A DNA stretch of 64,000 bases from Psychrobacter maritimus (GCF_904846345.1 NZ_CAJHAJ010000008.1:1-64000); one strand, 5' to 3'. Positions 20,741-30,779 are shown, counted from the first letter of the stretch. Made by a program: numbers and translations. The notes: generated by a model not told the origin, from the sequence alone.

Positions 20741-21331
20741 AGGGACATACCTGTCAATTTATTATACAGTCAAACTCTATATAAATCGGACACGGGTCAG
20801 GCGCGCGCAGTCTACTATCCTGTAGTCATTTCACTCGTATTCCCTGTATCCAAATTATCATGAACCGACTATCACTTTTATTTAGGGTGAGATTTAGGTC
20901 TGGTTTTCATAATTAGGGGCAATTTAACGACAGCTTAACAGTAATAATTAGCTTGAGCTAACCATGCTAAATCTATCGTATTAAAGCCAAATTGCTTATC
21001 CTTCGAGCATAGCACAATATAAACGAAAAATTTATACAGACTCGTCATTTGTATAATAAAAATTCATACTGTTTGTATAGTTGTTACATTCCAATGGGTT
21101 AAAAAACCTCTCGTTAAGTCTGTTATTTATTCTTGAAATTATTACTTATCTCTTTTAACTCTTGCCTTGGTAACATTCAAATAATCCTCAATATTCGGCA
21201 TTCATTAGCAATAAATATTCATAACTATCAATATCTCGCAAAAAACGTGAATAATTAACCATCTAATAGCCATTAATGGGCGCAAACTTGTTAAAATAGG
21301 GCACTAATTTTTTCTTGATGGACATCGATTT
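20741..21331. other. Divergent intergenic region upstream of guaA (no gene seen)
   Basis: About 590 A+T-rich bases between the leftward AGPS-like gene and rightward guaA. It must hold both promoters. An extended -10 box for guaA is visible near its right end; nothing else was recognised. Confidence 0.6.
21289..21297 (+). promoter_or_regulatory. Candidate extended -10 promoter of guaA
   Basis: TGTTAAAAT (TGn plus TAAAAT) lies 35 bases before the guaA ATG. No good -35 lies at 16-18 bp, which is common for extended -10 promoters. The TGnTAAAATAG form resembles the gyrB promoter's -10 region. Confidence 0.4.
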
Positions 21332-22960
21332 ATGACCACTGCCGCTGCCACTTCTGCATTACCTACTATGCCTACTATCAAAGAAGACCGCATCCTCATT
21401 CTCGATTTTGGCTCGCAGTACAGCCAGCTTATCGCTCGCCGTGTGCGCGATTCTGGCGTTTTCTGTGAGATGTTCCCTTACGACATCGACACTCAGCGTA
21501 TCCATGATTTTGGTGCCAAAGGTGTCATCCTATCGGGTGGTCCTGAGAGCGTGCATGCTGAAAATAGCCCACGTATCAACGATGCGGTATTTGAGCTTGG
21601 TGTGCCGGTATTGGGTATTTGCTACGGTATGCAGGCAATGGCGGATCGTTTTGGCGGGCAGGTTCATGCCAGTGATATCCATGAATTTGGCGCAGCGACG
21701 ATTGAAGTTAATGGTCAGTCGCAGCTCACTGATGGTATTGAAGATAGCGTGACGGACAGCAACACTGCCAAGCTAGATGTGTGGATGAGTCATGGCGATA
21801 AGGTCATTGAAGCGCCACAAGGTTTCGATATTATCGCCAGTACGCCAAGCTGTCCGATTGCGATTATGGCCGATGATGCCAAGCAGTACTATGGTCTACA
21901 GTTCCATCCTGAAGTGACGCATACCTTACAAGGTCAAGCGTTATTGGGTCGTTTCGTACATCAGATTTGCGACTGTGCGGGTGATTGGACGCCAGATAAT
22001 ATCGTCGATATGCGTGTGGCACAGTTAAAAGAGCAAATCGGTGACAAGCAAGTATTGCTTGGTCTATCAGGCGGCGTTGATAGCTCAGTGGTTGCCGCGC
22101 TATTGCATAAGGCGATTGGTGATCAGCTAACGTGTGTGTTCGTTGATAATGGTCTGCTGCGTCTGCATGAAGGCGATCAAGTGATGCAAATCTTTGCTGA
22201 AAACATGGGTGTAAAAGTCATCCGTGTCGATGCCGAAGATTTATTCTTAAACGCCTTAGCAGGCGAGTCTGATCCAGAAGCCAAACGTAAAATCATCGGT
22301 AAAACCTTTATCGATGTCTTTGCCAATAGCGCCCGTGAAATCAGCGAGCAAAGCGATGGTAAAGTCATCGAGTTCTTAGCACAAGGTACGATTTATCCTG
22401 ATGTCATCGAATCAGCCAAGTCGCATCAAGGCAAGGCACACGTGATTAAGAGCCATCATAACGTCGGCGGTCTGCCAGATGATTTGGCGTTTGAGTTGGT
22501 CGAGCCATTACGCGATTTGTTCAAAGACGAAGTGCGTAAACTCGGTATCACCTTGGGTTTACCAGCAAAAATGATTTATCGTCATCCGTTCCCAGGTCCA
22601 GGTTTGGGCGTGCGTATCTTGGGTGAAGTGAAAAAAGAATATGCCGATATCTTACGTCAAGCCGATGCGATCTTTATGGCAGAATTAGAAAAATCAGGCT
22701 GGTATGATAAGACTGCGCAAGCATTTGCGGTATTCCAACCAATCAAATCAGTCGGCGTGGTTGGCGATGGTCGCCGCTATGCGTGGGTGATTGCGCTACG
22801 TGCGGTTGAGACTGTAGACTTTATGACCGCGCGCTTTGCCCATTTGCCATATGATTTGATTGAGACGGTATCGAACCGCATAATGAATGAAATCGCTGAA
22901 GTTTCACGCGTCACTTATGATGTGTCGAGCAAGCCGCCTGCGACGATTGAGTGGGAATAA
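21332..22960 (+). CDS. guaA: GMP synthase (glutamine-hydrolysing)
   Basis: Converts XMP, glutamine and ATP to GMP, the last step of guanylate synthesis, in the cytosol. Domain order in 542 residues: class I glutamine amidotransferase (about 20-215) with nucleophile C97 in G-I-C-Y-G-M-Q-A and the H-P-E of the triad near 205; ATP pyrophosphatase domain with P-loop SGGVDSS at 246-252; C-terminal dimerisation domain ending K-P-P-A-T-I-E-W-E. The first 15 residues precede the usual start, so initiation could be slightly downstream. guaA 3' ends are frequent integration sites for mobile DNA, and an orphan A+T-rich gene follows here. Confidence 0.97.
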   Translation: MTTAAATSALPTMPTIKEDRILILDFGSQYSQLIARRVRDSGVFCEMFPYDIDTQRIHDFGAKGVILSGGPESVHAENSPRINDAVFELGVPVLGICYGMQAMADRFGGQVHASDIHEFGAATIEVNGQSQLTDGIEDSVTDSNTAKLDVWMSHGDKVIEAPQGFDIIASTPSCPIAIMADDAKQYYGLQFHPEVTHTLQGQALLGRFVHQICDCAGDWTPDNIVDMRVAQLKEQIGDKQVLLGLSGGVDSSVVAALLHKAIGDQLTCVFVDNGLLRLHEGDQVMQIFAENMGVKVIRVDAEDLFLNALAGESDPEAKRKIIGKTFIDVFANSAREISEQSDGKVIEFLAQGTIYPDVIESAKSHQGKAHVIKSHHNVGGLPDDLAFELVEPLRDLFKDEVRKLGITLGLPAKMIYRHPFPGPGLGVRILGEVKKEYADILRQADAIFMAELEKSGWYDKTAQAFAVFQPIKSVGVVGDGRRYAWVIALRAVETVDFMTARFAHLPYDLIETVSNRIMNEIAEVSRVTYDVSSKPPATIEWE

Positions 22961-22985
22961 CCTCTACTTAGTTTTTAGCTGAAAT

Positions 22986-23020
22986 AAAAAAAACACTCAA
23001 CTTGGTTGAGTGTTTTTTTT
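22986..23020 (+). terminator. Terminator of guaA
   Basis: A 10-bp stem (AACACTCAAC / GTTGAGTGTT) with a 3-base loop and a run of eight T, 30 bp after the guaA stop. Confidence 0.92.
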
Positions 23021-23094
23021 GGTTTGAATGTAAAATTTCCATAGTTTTTTAGATAAGCTAGAATGATGAAATATAACCTAATAGAGAGTTAAAA

Positions 23095-24087
23095 ATGGAT
23101 TTGCGTGATGTAACTAAAAATCAGCATTTTTTACCTCAAGTAGAGCAAAGACTTAATGCAATTAATCCTCAAGCTAAAAGTAAAAATCAAAAGATTTACT
23201 CGTTTAGCATACAAGATCGTGATTCATGCACTGTCAGCATAGACTCAGAAATAGGTGTTAGTATTTGCAAAAATCTAAGCTTGAATGATTTATTTAGCTT
23301 TGAGGTATTAGGAAAAGAAGCTAGTAAGTACAATTTCGAAAAACTGTTCCATTCCTATGAAGTAATAATAAAGGCTAATACTGAAAGCTTGCTATCTAAA
23401 ATACATTCACCTAAAACTGATGTCAAATTAGAAATTTTTAATATCTTCAGGTCTAAATTTCTAAACTTCATTAGAAATCCTTATTCTATAAAAAAGATTT
23501 TGAATACCTTCTCTGAGCTTAAGGGTGTGATTCCAACTGATCCTATACATCTTGCAAACTTCAATCGTGTGCTAAATGGAAATAAGCCACAGCAGGATCA
23601 TTTATGCGAACAATTAGGTATAACAAAGAATGATTATGAATATTGGCTTGCGACTATCTTTTTTCTATTGAATTCTATGAGAGCGGATCAACCAAACTTT
23701 TTAGATCGACTTATAAAGAGTATTTATGAGAACCCGAATCTCTTAGTTCGAGTGTGTGTGTATACCTACGATGACGAAAAGTGCCTTCTTTCTGACCGCG
23801 GATATAATACGTATGTAGGGGAAAATAGTGAGATGGTGTGGGAGTTTAATTTATGTTCTTATGCATTTATAAGATATGTTTTTGAGGATGTAGATGCGTA
23901 TATACCAGAGTTTATAACAAAGGAAACTATAGATTTTTTCAAATCGATGCCTAAATCTATCAGTGTTGAGAGTATGCATAACGACCTAGCTGTACTAGAA
24001 ATTTATAATAAACATACAGTGTCTTTCTGTCATGAACACGTATTTGGTGCAAGCAAAGAATACGAAGGTGTGACGGTATCTTTATAA
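23095..24087 (+). CDS. Orphan hypothetical protein, weakly DUF4238-like
   Basis: 330 residues, not securely recognised. The N-terminal K-N-Q-H-F-L-P-Q followed by an x-x-x-K-I-Y-S-F segment resembles the start of DUF4238 proteins (Q-H-F-V-P-Q, then K-x-I-Y-V-Y). A later L-L-S-D-R-G-Y-N near 240 may correspond to the S-D block of that family. No signal peptide or membrane segment is seen. It is visibly more A+T-rich than guaA and the reductases around it, has no operon partner, and starts 75 bp after the guaA terminator, which suggests horizontal gain. An AGAG ribosome site precedes the ATG. Function unknown. Confidence 0.7.
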   Translation: MDLRDVTKNQHFLPQVEQRLNAINPQAKSKNQKIYSFSIQDRDSCTVSIDSEIGVSICKNLSLNDLFSFEVLGKEASKYNFEKLFHSYEVIIKANTESLLSKIHSPKTDVKLEIFNIFRSKFLNFIRNPYSIKKILNTFSELKGVIPTDPIHLANFNRVLNGNKPQQDHLCEQLGITKNDYEYWLATIFFLLNSMRADQPNFLDRLIKSIYENPNLLVRVCVYTYDDEKCLLSDRGYNTYVGENSEMVWEFNLCSYAFIRYVFEDVDAYIPEFITKETIDFFKSMPKSISVESMHNDLAVLEIYNKHTVSFCHEHVFGASKEYEGVTVSL

Positions 24088-24164
24088 ATTATCCAGATCT
24101 GAAAAAGCAGCACCCCAAAAGAGCACTGCCGTTATCTACAAAACCTATCTTCTAAACCAAAACC

Positions 24165-25169
24165 CTAACCCCGCACATTTACCACATAACGCCCAACCGT
24201 TTGACTCGCCATAAAGCGATCTAAGTATTCGGGTGTTTGCTCAAGCGTAATCTCTTCGCAGTAATTCTCTAAGTTAGGCAATTTCATATCAGTGGCGACA
24301 CGCTGCCAAATAGCCTTTTTATCAGCCAGTGGAATATAGACCGAATCTATACCGAGTAGGGACACTGCGCGGGTGATAAACGGCAATACCGTCATCGTAA
24401 ACTCAGCACCGCCCGCCAAGCCGCAAGAGGTAACCGCGCCGCCTGCTTTGGTTTGTTTTAGCAAGTTGGCTAGATAATCGCCACCGATGGTATCAATAGC
24501 GTTTGCCCATAGCTCACGACCGACAGGTTTATCACCGGCCTCGTTAATGGTATCGCGATGACGGACTTCGTTTGCACCAAGCTCCTTTAGATAGCCACTT
24601 TGCTCCGGCTTGCCAGAAAAGGCGATGACCTCATAGCCAAGCTGACTTAATATGGCGATACTGATACTACCGACGCCACCCGTTGCACCCGTGACCGCGA
24701 CTGGACCGTCTTCAGGTTTTGCGCCCATTTTCTCTAACTTTTGCACGCTTAAGGCTGCGGTTAAGCCGCCAGTTCCATAAATCATCGCTTCTTTTAGCGT
24801 TAAAGAAGACGGACATTCGACCGCCCAATCGGCAGGGATAGATATCATCTGACTGAGACCGCCATCGGTATCCATGCCCAAATCATAGCCAAAGACCACG
24901 ACTTTTTGGCCTTCAGAAAACGTGCCAGACTTGTCGCTTACCACCACGCCTGCGGCATCAATACCAGGAGTGTGCGGATAATTTTTGGTGATTCTTTTAT
25001 TACCTGATGCTGACATGGCATCTTTGAAGTTTAATGATGAGTAATGCACTTCGATTAATAAATCATTTTTAGGTAAATCGCTAACATTACGCGTTTGAAT
25101 GCTTTTATCGAACGTACCGTCGCTGGTTTCTTCGACTATTAAGGCTTTAAAGGTTTTGTTATTCGACAT
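24165..25169 (-). CDS. acuI: YhdH/AcuI-type acrylyl-CoA reductase (NADPH)
   Basis: Zinc-free medium-chain reductase of the YhdH/AcuI branch, which reduces acrylyl-CoA to propanoyl-CoA and detoxifies it. In 334 residues: N-terminal GroES-like domain with S-S-L-N-F-K-D-A and Y-P-H-T-P-G-I-D-A-A-G-V-V, the branch motif Y-G-T-G-G-L-T-A-A-L near 126, and nucleotide loop V-T-G-A-T-G-G-V-G-S near 150. No structural zinc cysteines are present. It is 55 bp downstream of another MDR reductase reading the same way, so the two are probably co-transcribed. The substrate is inferred from the family. Confidence 0.88.
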   Translation of the reverse strand: MSNNKTFKALIVEETSDGTFDKSIQTRNVSDLPKNDLLIEVHYSSLNFKDAMSASGNKRITKNYPHTPGIDAAGVVVSDKSGTFSEGQKVVVFGYDLGMDTDGGLSQMISIPADWAVECPSSLTLKEAMIYGTGGLTAALSVQKLEKMGAKPEDGPVAVTGATGGVGSISIAILSQLGYEVIAFSGKPEQSGYLKELGANEVRHRDTINEAGDKPVGRELWANAIDTIGGDYLANLLKQTKAGGAVTSCGLAGGAEFTMTVLPFITRAVSLLGIDSVYIPLADKKAIWQRVATDMKLPNLENYCEEITLEQTPEYLDRFMASQTVGRYVVNVRG

Positions 25170-25224
25170 TGTCTGAATCCTTTTGTATTGCTCTTTTATT
25201 TGAGTGGATTTATAACGAACTATA

Positions 25225-26205
25225 TTAAGGTTTTAACAATACTTTGCCTTTTTTGCCAGATTGCACCTTACCAGATACCGCTTCTTTAATATTATCCAGC
25301 GTATAGATGCCGCCTGTTGATAGCTTTAATTTACCACTGGCAGCGCGCTCGATAAGCTCTTTTATTAAACGGCTTTTATTATCCGCATCCATCTTTTGCA
25401 TCATCGCACCGCCCCAAAATCCTTTGAGTGTCGCTTGCTTAAAGATGAGATGAGTCGGATTCAGCGCGAGCGGCTGACCAGACATCGCACCCACCGCTGC
25501 CATGATACCGCCATGACCGAGCAAGCTTAGTAAGTCGCCGCCAGATTGACCGCCGACAGAGTCGACTGCGCCGCTGATTTTCGCATCACCGATAATTTGA
25601 CGGACTTGATCTTTCCAGTCGTCATCATCGCTCACCACGTTGTTTTCGGTGATACCAATTTCGGTCAGCTCGTTTGCTGACTCTTTACTACGCACGACGT
25701 TGATGGTATGGATGCCGCGCTCAGAAGCCAACATCGCAAGCGATTCGCCAACTGCGCCATTGGCGGCGTTTTGGATGACCCATTGACCTTTTTCTAATTC
25801 TAAAAACTCAATGAGCATCAAGGCGCTCATCGGCATGGCGATAAGTTGCGCGGCCATTTCATCGTCGATGGCATCCGGTATCGGGATGACGCTGCTAGCA
25901 GGGGCGGTGAAGTACTCGGCCCACGTACCTTCGACACCGGTGACCACCACACGCTGACTCGCTTGCATACCTTTGACGCCAGCGCCGATAGCCTCAATAG
26001 TACCCACGGCTTCGCTACCAGCGAGTGCGGGCAGTTTTGGCTTGGTGCCATATTGGCCTTGGATAGTGATGAGGTCGTGGTTATGGATAGAAGATAAAAT
26101 GGTTTTGATACGGACTTCGTTGTCCTTTGGCTCTGGCATCGGGCTGTCAGTGATGGTGAGTACGTCTGAAGGTTTGCCAAATTCGTTATAGGTTACGCTG
26201 CGCAT
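25225..26205 (-). CDS. Medium-chain reductase, 2-enoyl thioester reductase-like (copy 1)
   Basis: NAD(P)H-dependent MDR protein of 326 residues resembling trans-2-enoyl-CoA/quinone reductases. The N-terminal domain has S-S-I-H-N-H-D-L and L-P-A-L-A-G-S-E-A-V-G; the Rossmann loop is Q-N-A-A-N-G-A-V-G-E-S near 145. Zinc-ligand cysteines are absent. Very similar along its whole length to the gene at 26499-27476, including the C-terminal S-G-K-K-G-K-V-L-L-K-P, so the pair arose by duplication. Probably heads an operon with the AcuI-like gene. The substrate is not defined by sequence. Confidence 0.87.
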   Translation of the reverse strand: MRSVTYNEFGKPSDVLTITDSPMPEPKDNEVRIKTILSSIHNHDLITIQGQYGTKPKLPALAGSEAVGTIEAIGAGVKGMQASQRVVVTGVEGTWAEYFTAPASSVIPIPDAIDDEMAAQLIAMPMSALMLIEFLELEKGQWVIQNAANGAVGESLAMLASERGIHTINVVRSKESANELTEIGITENNVVSDDDDWKDQVRQIIGDAKISGAVDSVGGQSGGDLLSLLGHGGIMAAVGAMSGQPLALNPTHLIFKQATLKGFWGGAMMQKMDADNKSRLIKELIERAASGKLKLSTGGIYTLDNIKEAVSGKVQSGKKGKVLLKP

Positions 26206-26498
26206 ATTTATATCCTTTTTTATTGTTAGATAAATATCGTTGATTGTTCATTTTGAAACGATGATGATTAATCACCCATCAACCTTAACAAGTAGGGCTT
26301 GATACTCGCAACCTGACTTTGGTAAATGAACGTTGCCCGCTGTTTAGAACGGTAAAGTGTTATAAAAAGGTGCAAGCTGAATAAGGTGCAGAGTTATAAC
26401 CGCAAAATAAGCCATAAAAAATGGCAGCGCTCTTATTAGAAAGAACGCTACCATTATCAATAAAACGAAGGCTAGCTAGATGATAAATTAATGATAGT

Positions 26499-27476
26499 TT
26501 AAGGCTTTAGCAATACCTTACCTTTTTTGCCTGACTGCAATTTGCCATCGACAGCTTTATTAATATCAGCTAAATCAAATACGGCTTCGACAGGCAAATG
26601 CAATTTATCACTGGTTGCCCGTTCGATAAGCTCATCGATTAAGCGCTGTTTATTCTCGACACTCATCTCTTGGCTAATTTTACTGCCCCAAAATCCTTTC
26701 ACGATGGCTTGTTTAAAGATTAGATGCGTCGGATTAAGCACCATTGGCTGACCTGACATGATGCCAAAAGATGCCAAAGTGCCACCATGACCGAGTAGCG
26801 ATAATAAGTCACCGCTTGCTTCCCCGCCGACAGAGTCGACCGCTGCGCTGATGCTATCATCGCCGATGATTTGTCGGACTTGTTCTTTCCAATCGTCATC
26901 TTCGGTATTGATGTTGTTTTTGATACCAAGGGCGTCTAACTCTTTAATCGCATCGCTACTGCGTACCAGATTAATGGTATTAACGCCGCGCGCGGCAGCC
27001 AGCATCGCAAGTGATTTACCAACGGCACCATTGGCGGCATTATGGATAACCCATTGACCGCTTTCTACTTCTAAGAATTCCAGCAGCATTAAAGCACTGA
27101 GCGGCATGGCAATTAACTGCGCGGCCATTTCATCTTTTAAACTATCAGGGACAGCAAACACCATATCGGCGGATGCGACAAAATACTCTGCCCACGTTGC
27201 TTGTACACTGGCAGCAGCCACGCGCTGTCCGACTTTTAAGTCCTTAACATCACTACCAACGGCATCGATGATACCCAACGCTTCGCTACCGCCGATAGCC
27301 GGCATCTCTGGCTTAAAGCCATATTTACCGCGAATGGTAAGCAGATCATGGTTATGAATGGAGGCGAGAATGGTTTTGACACGGACTTCATTAGCCTTGG
27401 GCTCTGGGATAGGGCGGTCGCCGAGGCTTAATACTTCAGTTGGTTTGCCAAATTCGTTATAAGTTGCACTACGCAT
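26499..27476 (-). CDS. Medium-chain reductase, 2-enoyl thioester reductase-like (copy 2)
   Basis: A 325-residue paralogue of the gene at 25225-26205, sharing the MRS(V/A)TYNEFGKP start, S-I-H-N-H-D-L, the H-N-A-A-N-G-A-V-G-K-S nucleotide loop, the D-S-V-G-G-x-x-S-G-D-L-L-S-L-L-G-H-G-G block and the same C-terminus. About 290 bp separates the two genes. The sequences upstream of both also match in part, so the duplicated unit seems to have included the promoter region and each copy probably has its own promoter. Differences cluster in surface residues, consistent with diverged substrate or cofactor preference (inference). Confidence 0.87.
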   Translation of the reverse strand: MRSATYNEFGKPTEVLSLGDRPIPEPKANEVRVKTILASIHNHDLLTIRGKYGFKPEMPAIGGSEALGIIDAVGSDVKDLKVGQRVAAASVQATWAEYFVASADMVFAVPDSLKDEMAAQLIAMPLSALMLLEFLEVESGQWVIHNAANGAVGKSLAMLAAARGVNTINLVRSSDAIKELDALGIKNNINTEDDDWKEQVRQIIGDDSISAAVDSVGGEASGDLLSLLGHGGTLASFGIMSGQPMVLNPTHLIFKQAIVKGFWGSKISQEMSVENKQRLIDELIERATSDKLHLPVEAVFDLADINKAVDGKLQSGKKGKVLLKP

Positions 27477-27866
27477 GATAAATCCTTTTTTAATTTTTAA
27501 GTTTTTTAAAATGTTTTTTAACGAGCTAGTGAATTTGCAGCCATCAACAGTAACAAACCCTGCTGACTTATCGCAATATCACTTTGGTAAAGCAGGGTTG
27601 TCATCGATTGACAGTTATAAAGGTTTTAGCGCGACAATCGGTAGCATTTACAGCAGCATTGATTTTGAGTTATTAGCAGTTTGCGCTGTATAGTTAGTTC
27701 AATATAAAAAAGGCACGTTAAAAATAGCCTGCTGCTGGGATAAATTTTTCTTGCTTGCTGTGCGCTTCGCATTCCAGAGGCTTCGCAAAATTTATCCCAA
27801 CAGCCCTGTATTCTTTTTGACTTGAATCAACTATATTAGGTTACTTTGGACCAATCCCTTTTTGGG
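27477..27866. other. Intergenic region with duplicated upstream motif and inverted-repeat element
   Basis: 390 bases without a supported gene. The left part (about 27538-27600) matches the region upstream of the neighbouring duplicate reductase: both contain CCATCAAC and, further on, ACTTTGGTAAA. The right part holds the 74-bp repeat at 27731-27804. Confidence 0.6.
27731..27804. repeat. Dispersed ~73-bp inverted-repeat element, copy A
   Basis: Ends GCTGCTGGGATAAATTTT and AAAATTTATCCCAACAGC are inverted repeats matching 17 of 18 bases. The interior contains CTTGCTGTGCGCTT and a TTCCAGA block. A second copy in opposite orientation lies at 58540-58611 with the same interior. It resembles REP/MITE-like dispersed elements. 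Confidence 0.8.
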
Positions 27867-28454
27867 TTAATCATTTTTTGGACTAATCACTGCAAAATCG
27901 TCGTCGACCAGATTGGTCAGTAGCGGCTCCCCTTTATCATTGACCCGAAATAGCCCATATTCTGCCGCCTCAAATGCTTCGCCATGACCTTCTTGGAAGA
28001 AAAAAGCATTGGTCGCAAGCTGCATTGCGCCATTACGGATACGATAGTGAATCGCCATCTCATTAGTCGCTAGATTTTTAGGCTGATTAGCCGCTAAGCG
28101 CAAAAACTGTGCGACTTTATTATTATCTAAGGCAACAATGACATAGCCATCTTCATTAGTAGGATAGCTACCGGGGTCTCTATTTAAGGCGGCAAATACG
28201 TCACGCTCTAGCGCATAGCTAAGCGTCATATAGTCGCCCTGCATAAAGCCGCGTGGATCAACGGGTGCAAGCGCTAATAAGACAGTATCGCCAGTCGTAA
28301 GATGGGCTTCATATTTAATAATATTCCTCGTCATCACCACCAATACGAGCGCCAATCCAAGAAGGGCAATAATAATCGTAACTGCCGGTTTTTGTAGCCA
28401 ATGCGTCTTTGATGCTTCCTTAATTAAGCGCTTGGTCAAAATTTTATTGTTCAT
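27867..28454 (-). CDS. GDYXXLXY-domain membrane-anchored protein
   Basis: 195 residues with an N-terminal transmembrane segment (about 22-45), then a periplasmic domain containing the family signature G-D-Y-M-T-L-S-Y near 93, which names the GDYXXLXY family. Function is not established for the family. It is the last gene of a three-gene leftward operon; its start overlaps the 3' end of the DUF4401 gene by 4 bases (ATGA-type overlap). The same trio with DUF4401 and DUF2157 membrane proteins recurs in many proteobacteria, so the three probably form a complex (inference). Confidence 0.88.
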   Translation of the reverse strand: MNNKILTKRLIKEASKTHWLQKPAVTIIIALLGLALVLVVMTRNIIKYEAHLTTGDTVLLALAPVDPRGFMQGDYMTLSYALERDVFAALNRDPGSYPTNEDGYVIVALDNNKVAQFLRLAANQPKNLATNEMAIHYRIRNGAMQLATNAFFFQEGHGEAFEAAEYGLFRVNDKGEPLLTNLVDDDFAVISPKND

Positions 28455-29632
28455 GACAGCCGCTCCTGATTGTCGTTAGCATTCGGTTTTATATTCGCAA
28501 AATAGCCTTTGATAAGCACCCAGTGCAGCAGTAATAGCGCGATACCGATGACCAGCATGGAAGCGGATTTGACCAATAAAGAAGTATCGAGCTGATAGTA
28601 ATACCAAAATATATAACCGACCAAGGCAATAATGCCCAGTCCTAATAGCACGCGTTGGCTATTGGCAGTGGCGATAATGATAATCAAACTGGTGGCCAAT
28701 AAGCCTGAGACATAAATAGACATTATCCCAAGTAGTACAATCGCAGCGCTAATGAGTAGTCCTGCTGCTGATAGTAGTTTGATGTGATAGCGCTTTAGAA
28801 TGAAATAAGCGGCATAAAGGCTGGCAAGCGTTAGTAGCCCTTGGGCCAGATAATAGTTATAGCTAAAGGCTTCACCGTAACTATCAAGGCTATCAAAGCT
28901 ATTGCCATATTCAGCAGCGATAAAATAGACGGAAACACTGAGCAAAACATAGGCGCTCGCATAGCCAATAGCATTGGTAATTTCTAGAGCGTCCATTCGC
29001 CATTTGGTCGGGATAAATGCAGCTAGCCTATAGCGTTGTAAATGAGTCACGCTAGTAATTAATGCCAATAATCCTAAACTGACTTCGGATAAGTGATAAT
29101 AATTTAATAAGTAAAACAGGCAGCTTAAGGCTAAGGTTGCGCTCAATAAACGATAGATAAAATTGGCTATTACAACAGTCATCAACAGTTGCACAAGGAG
29201 CAATAGCCCTATATTGAGTGGCTCTGCAATCTCACTCGCCAGTAAAGCATAGGCAATATAACCTTGACCTGCTAGCGTAATTGCAAAGGCTAAGCTATTC
29301 CAAAAAGGGCTATGGCGACTGCGCGCGTTATAAAATAGAAACCCGCCAATGCCGCTTAATATGCCGCCAATAATAAATACCGCTAGCGTACTATCCAGCA
29401 AACCGGTGTTATCTAATAATAAGGTCAAAAACCCGATAAAAAATAGACTGGCTAAAATACCACTCATACCAAAAAGTAAGCTTGTAAACCAAGGGCTAGG
29501 CGCTTCAGATGCTGCACTATTTAAAAGCTTATCACTGACATTTTGCGCGTCGATCAATCCCTGCTGTTGCAATAGCAAAAGGTCACGATTTTGCTCGTTA
29601 TGGTTGATATTATTGTTCATCTCATTGTTCAT
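28451..29632 (-). CDS. DUF4401 polytopic membrane protein
   Basis: 393 residues with a short hydrophilic N-terminus rich in N and Q, then about eleven hydrophobic segments to the end. The N-terminal pattern L-L-Q-Q-Q-G-L-I-D followed by P-W-F-T-S-L-L-F-G-M-S-G fits DUF4401. It overlaps the DUF2157 gene upstream by 11 bases and the GDYXXLXY gene downstream by 4, showing tight translational coupling. No enzymatic motif is visible. Role unknown; the operon context is the main clue. Confidence 0.85.
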   Translation of the reverse strand: MNNEMNNNINHNEQNRDLLLLQQQGLIDAQNVSDKLLNSAASEAPSPWFTSLLFGMSGILASLFFIGFLTLLLDNTGLLDSTLAVFIIGGILSGIGGFLFYNARSRHSPFWNSLAFAITLAGQGYIAYALLASEIAEPLNIGLLLLVQLLMTVVIANFIYRLLSATLALSCLFYLLNYYHLSEVSLGLLALITSVTHLQRYRLAAFIPTKWRMDALEITNAIGYASAYVLLSVSVYFIAAEYGNSFDSLDSYGEAFSYNYYLAQGLLTLASLYAAYFILKRYHIKLLSAAGLLISAAIVLLGIMSIYVSGLLATSLIIIIATANSQRVLLGLGIIALVGYIFWYYYQLDTSLLVKSASMLVIGIALLLLHWVLIKGYFANIKPNANDNQERLS

Positions 29633-30779
29633 CGCTGTCCTCCTTGATTACAGTATGAGGAGCAGTGTCATCGTTCTTGATACGGGCAACTTTGCGTAGC
29701 CATATAACTGCCGACGAGCTCATGCCAATAAGTAGCAAGGCTAATATCAAAAACCCACCTGCGTCAAAACCATCCAACAGCCATTTACCGACCCAAAACA
29801 TCACCACAGTAATGATAGAAAATGACAAATAAGTCAGCATCAGTAAATCAATACGGCGCTGATAAAATTGCCAAAACATAAAGCCGCACCAACCTAACCA
29901 TACTATGATAGCGATAAGTGTTGCCCAGATATTGCCATTATCAAAGACCGTGACAATCGCCAGATACGTCATAAAAAACGTACTTAATAAACCGACGACA
30001 TAAGTGCTCCAGTGCAAACTGGATTTGGTTTGTGAGCTGTTTATTTTAGAGTTATTTAGAGGGTGTTTAAGGTCATTATCGGTTATATCAGCAGTGGACT
30101 TTTTAGGATTAATACGATTGAAGAACTTGCTAGCAGAGAAAGGTTTTTTATTATCATAGCTAATAAGCCAACTATAAAAGGCAATAAAATTAAATAGCGC
30201 AAGGATGGCTACTTGAGAGACGTTTTGCAGGCGATGGTTGATAAATTGCAGATTTTCGACATCCAAATAGAGTAGCAAGCAGGCATTGATTAAGCCTAAC
30301 CACAGCAGCCAAAGCGCAGAGAAACGTGCAATCATAACCCAAGGCGTAATCAATAGCGCCCAGCCAAAAAACAGCTGCCAGGTATCAGCGCCCGTTTGAT
30401 AAACTTGCCCAAATAGCGCCAATAAGCTACCGGTGATAATGCTAGCAATGAGCAATAATAACTGCCGAATCAGCTGAAACCGTTGTCTAAGTTGCCTAAA
30501 AGACAGTGCTACGTAAAGCGCGATGGTAATCACCAGCGCCCCTTCAACCAACGCAAATTTACCCATCTTGCCAATGTTTTGCCAGTTATAGGCGATAAAA
30601 AACACAAGGGATAGTACCAGCGCTACCGTCCCAATAATCAGCAGCGCTTTATCAAAAAACATCAGCCAAGTGCGTTTGCTAGGATAGATTTCTAGGTGCG
30701 TTGCTGCCGCCTCGGTATTTTTAAGAGGAAGAAGACCTTGATATAGTAACTGCTCGATAGTACGCCGTGCTTGGCTCAT
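29622..30779 (-). CDS. DUF2157 polytopic membrane protein
   Basis: First gene of the trio, 385 residues. A cytosolic N-terminus of about 40 residues (I-E-Q-L-L-Y-Q-G-L-L-P) precedes about ten hydrophobic segments, with A-Y-N-W-Q-N-I-G-K-M-G-K-F-A and G-Q-V-Y-Q-T-G-A-D-T-W-Q-L-F, both typical of DUF2157. A hydrophilic loop near 215-245 is lysine, serine and asparagine rich. No function is assigned to the family. Confidence 0.87.
   Translation of the reverse strand: MSQARRTIEQLLYQGLLPLKNTEAAATHLEIYPSKRTWLMFFDKALLIIGTVALVLSLVFFIAYNWQNIGKMGKFALVEGALVITIALYVALSFRQLRQRFQLIRQLLLLIASIITGSLLALFGQVYQTGADTWQLFFGWALLITPWVMIARFSALWLLWLGLINACLLLYLDVENLQFINHRLQNVSQVAILALFNFIAFYSWLISYDNKKPFSASKFFNRINPKKSTADITDNDLKHPLNNSKINSSQTKSSLHWSTYVVGLLSTFFMTYLAIVTVFDNGNIWATLIAIIVWLGWCGFMFWQFYQRRIDLLMLTYLSFSIITVVMFWVGKWLLDGFDAGGFLILALLLIGMSSSAVIWLRKVARIKNDDTAPHTVIKEDSDEQ

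Noticed and set aside
20151..20825. 224-codon rightward frame opposite the AGPS-like gene
   Set aside because: Antisense shadow of a well-supported flavoenzyme; the translation has no recognisable domain.
22910..22925. GTTTCACGCGTCAC in guaA as a further parS
   Set aside because: The right half-site does not match GTGAAAC; too many mismatches.
27475..27693. 72-codon rightward frame between the reductase and DUF genes
   Set aside because: It overlaps the duplicated upstream regulatory DNA of the reductases and has no ribosome site or similarity.
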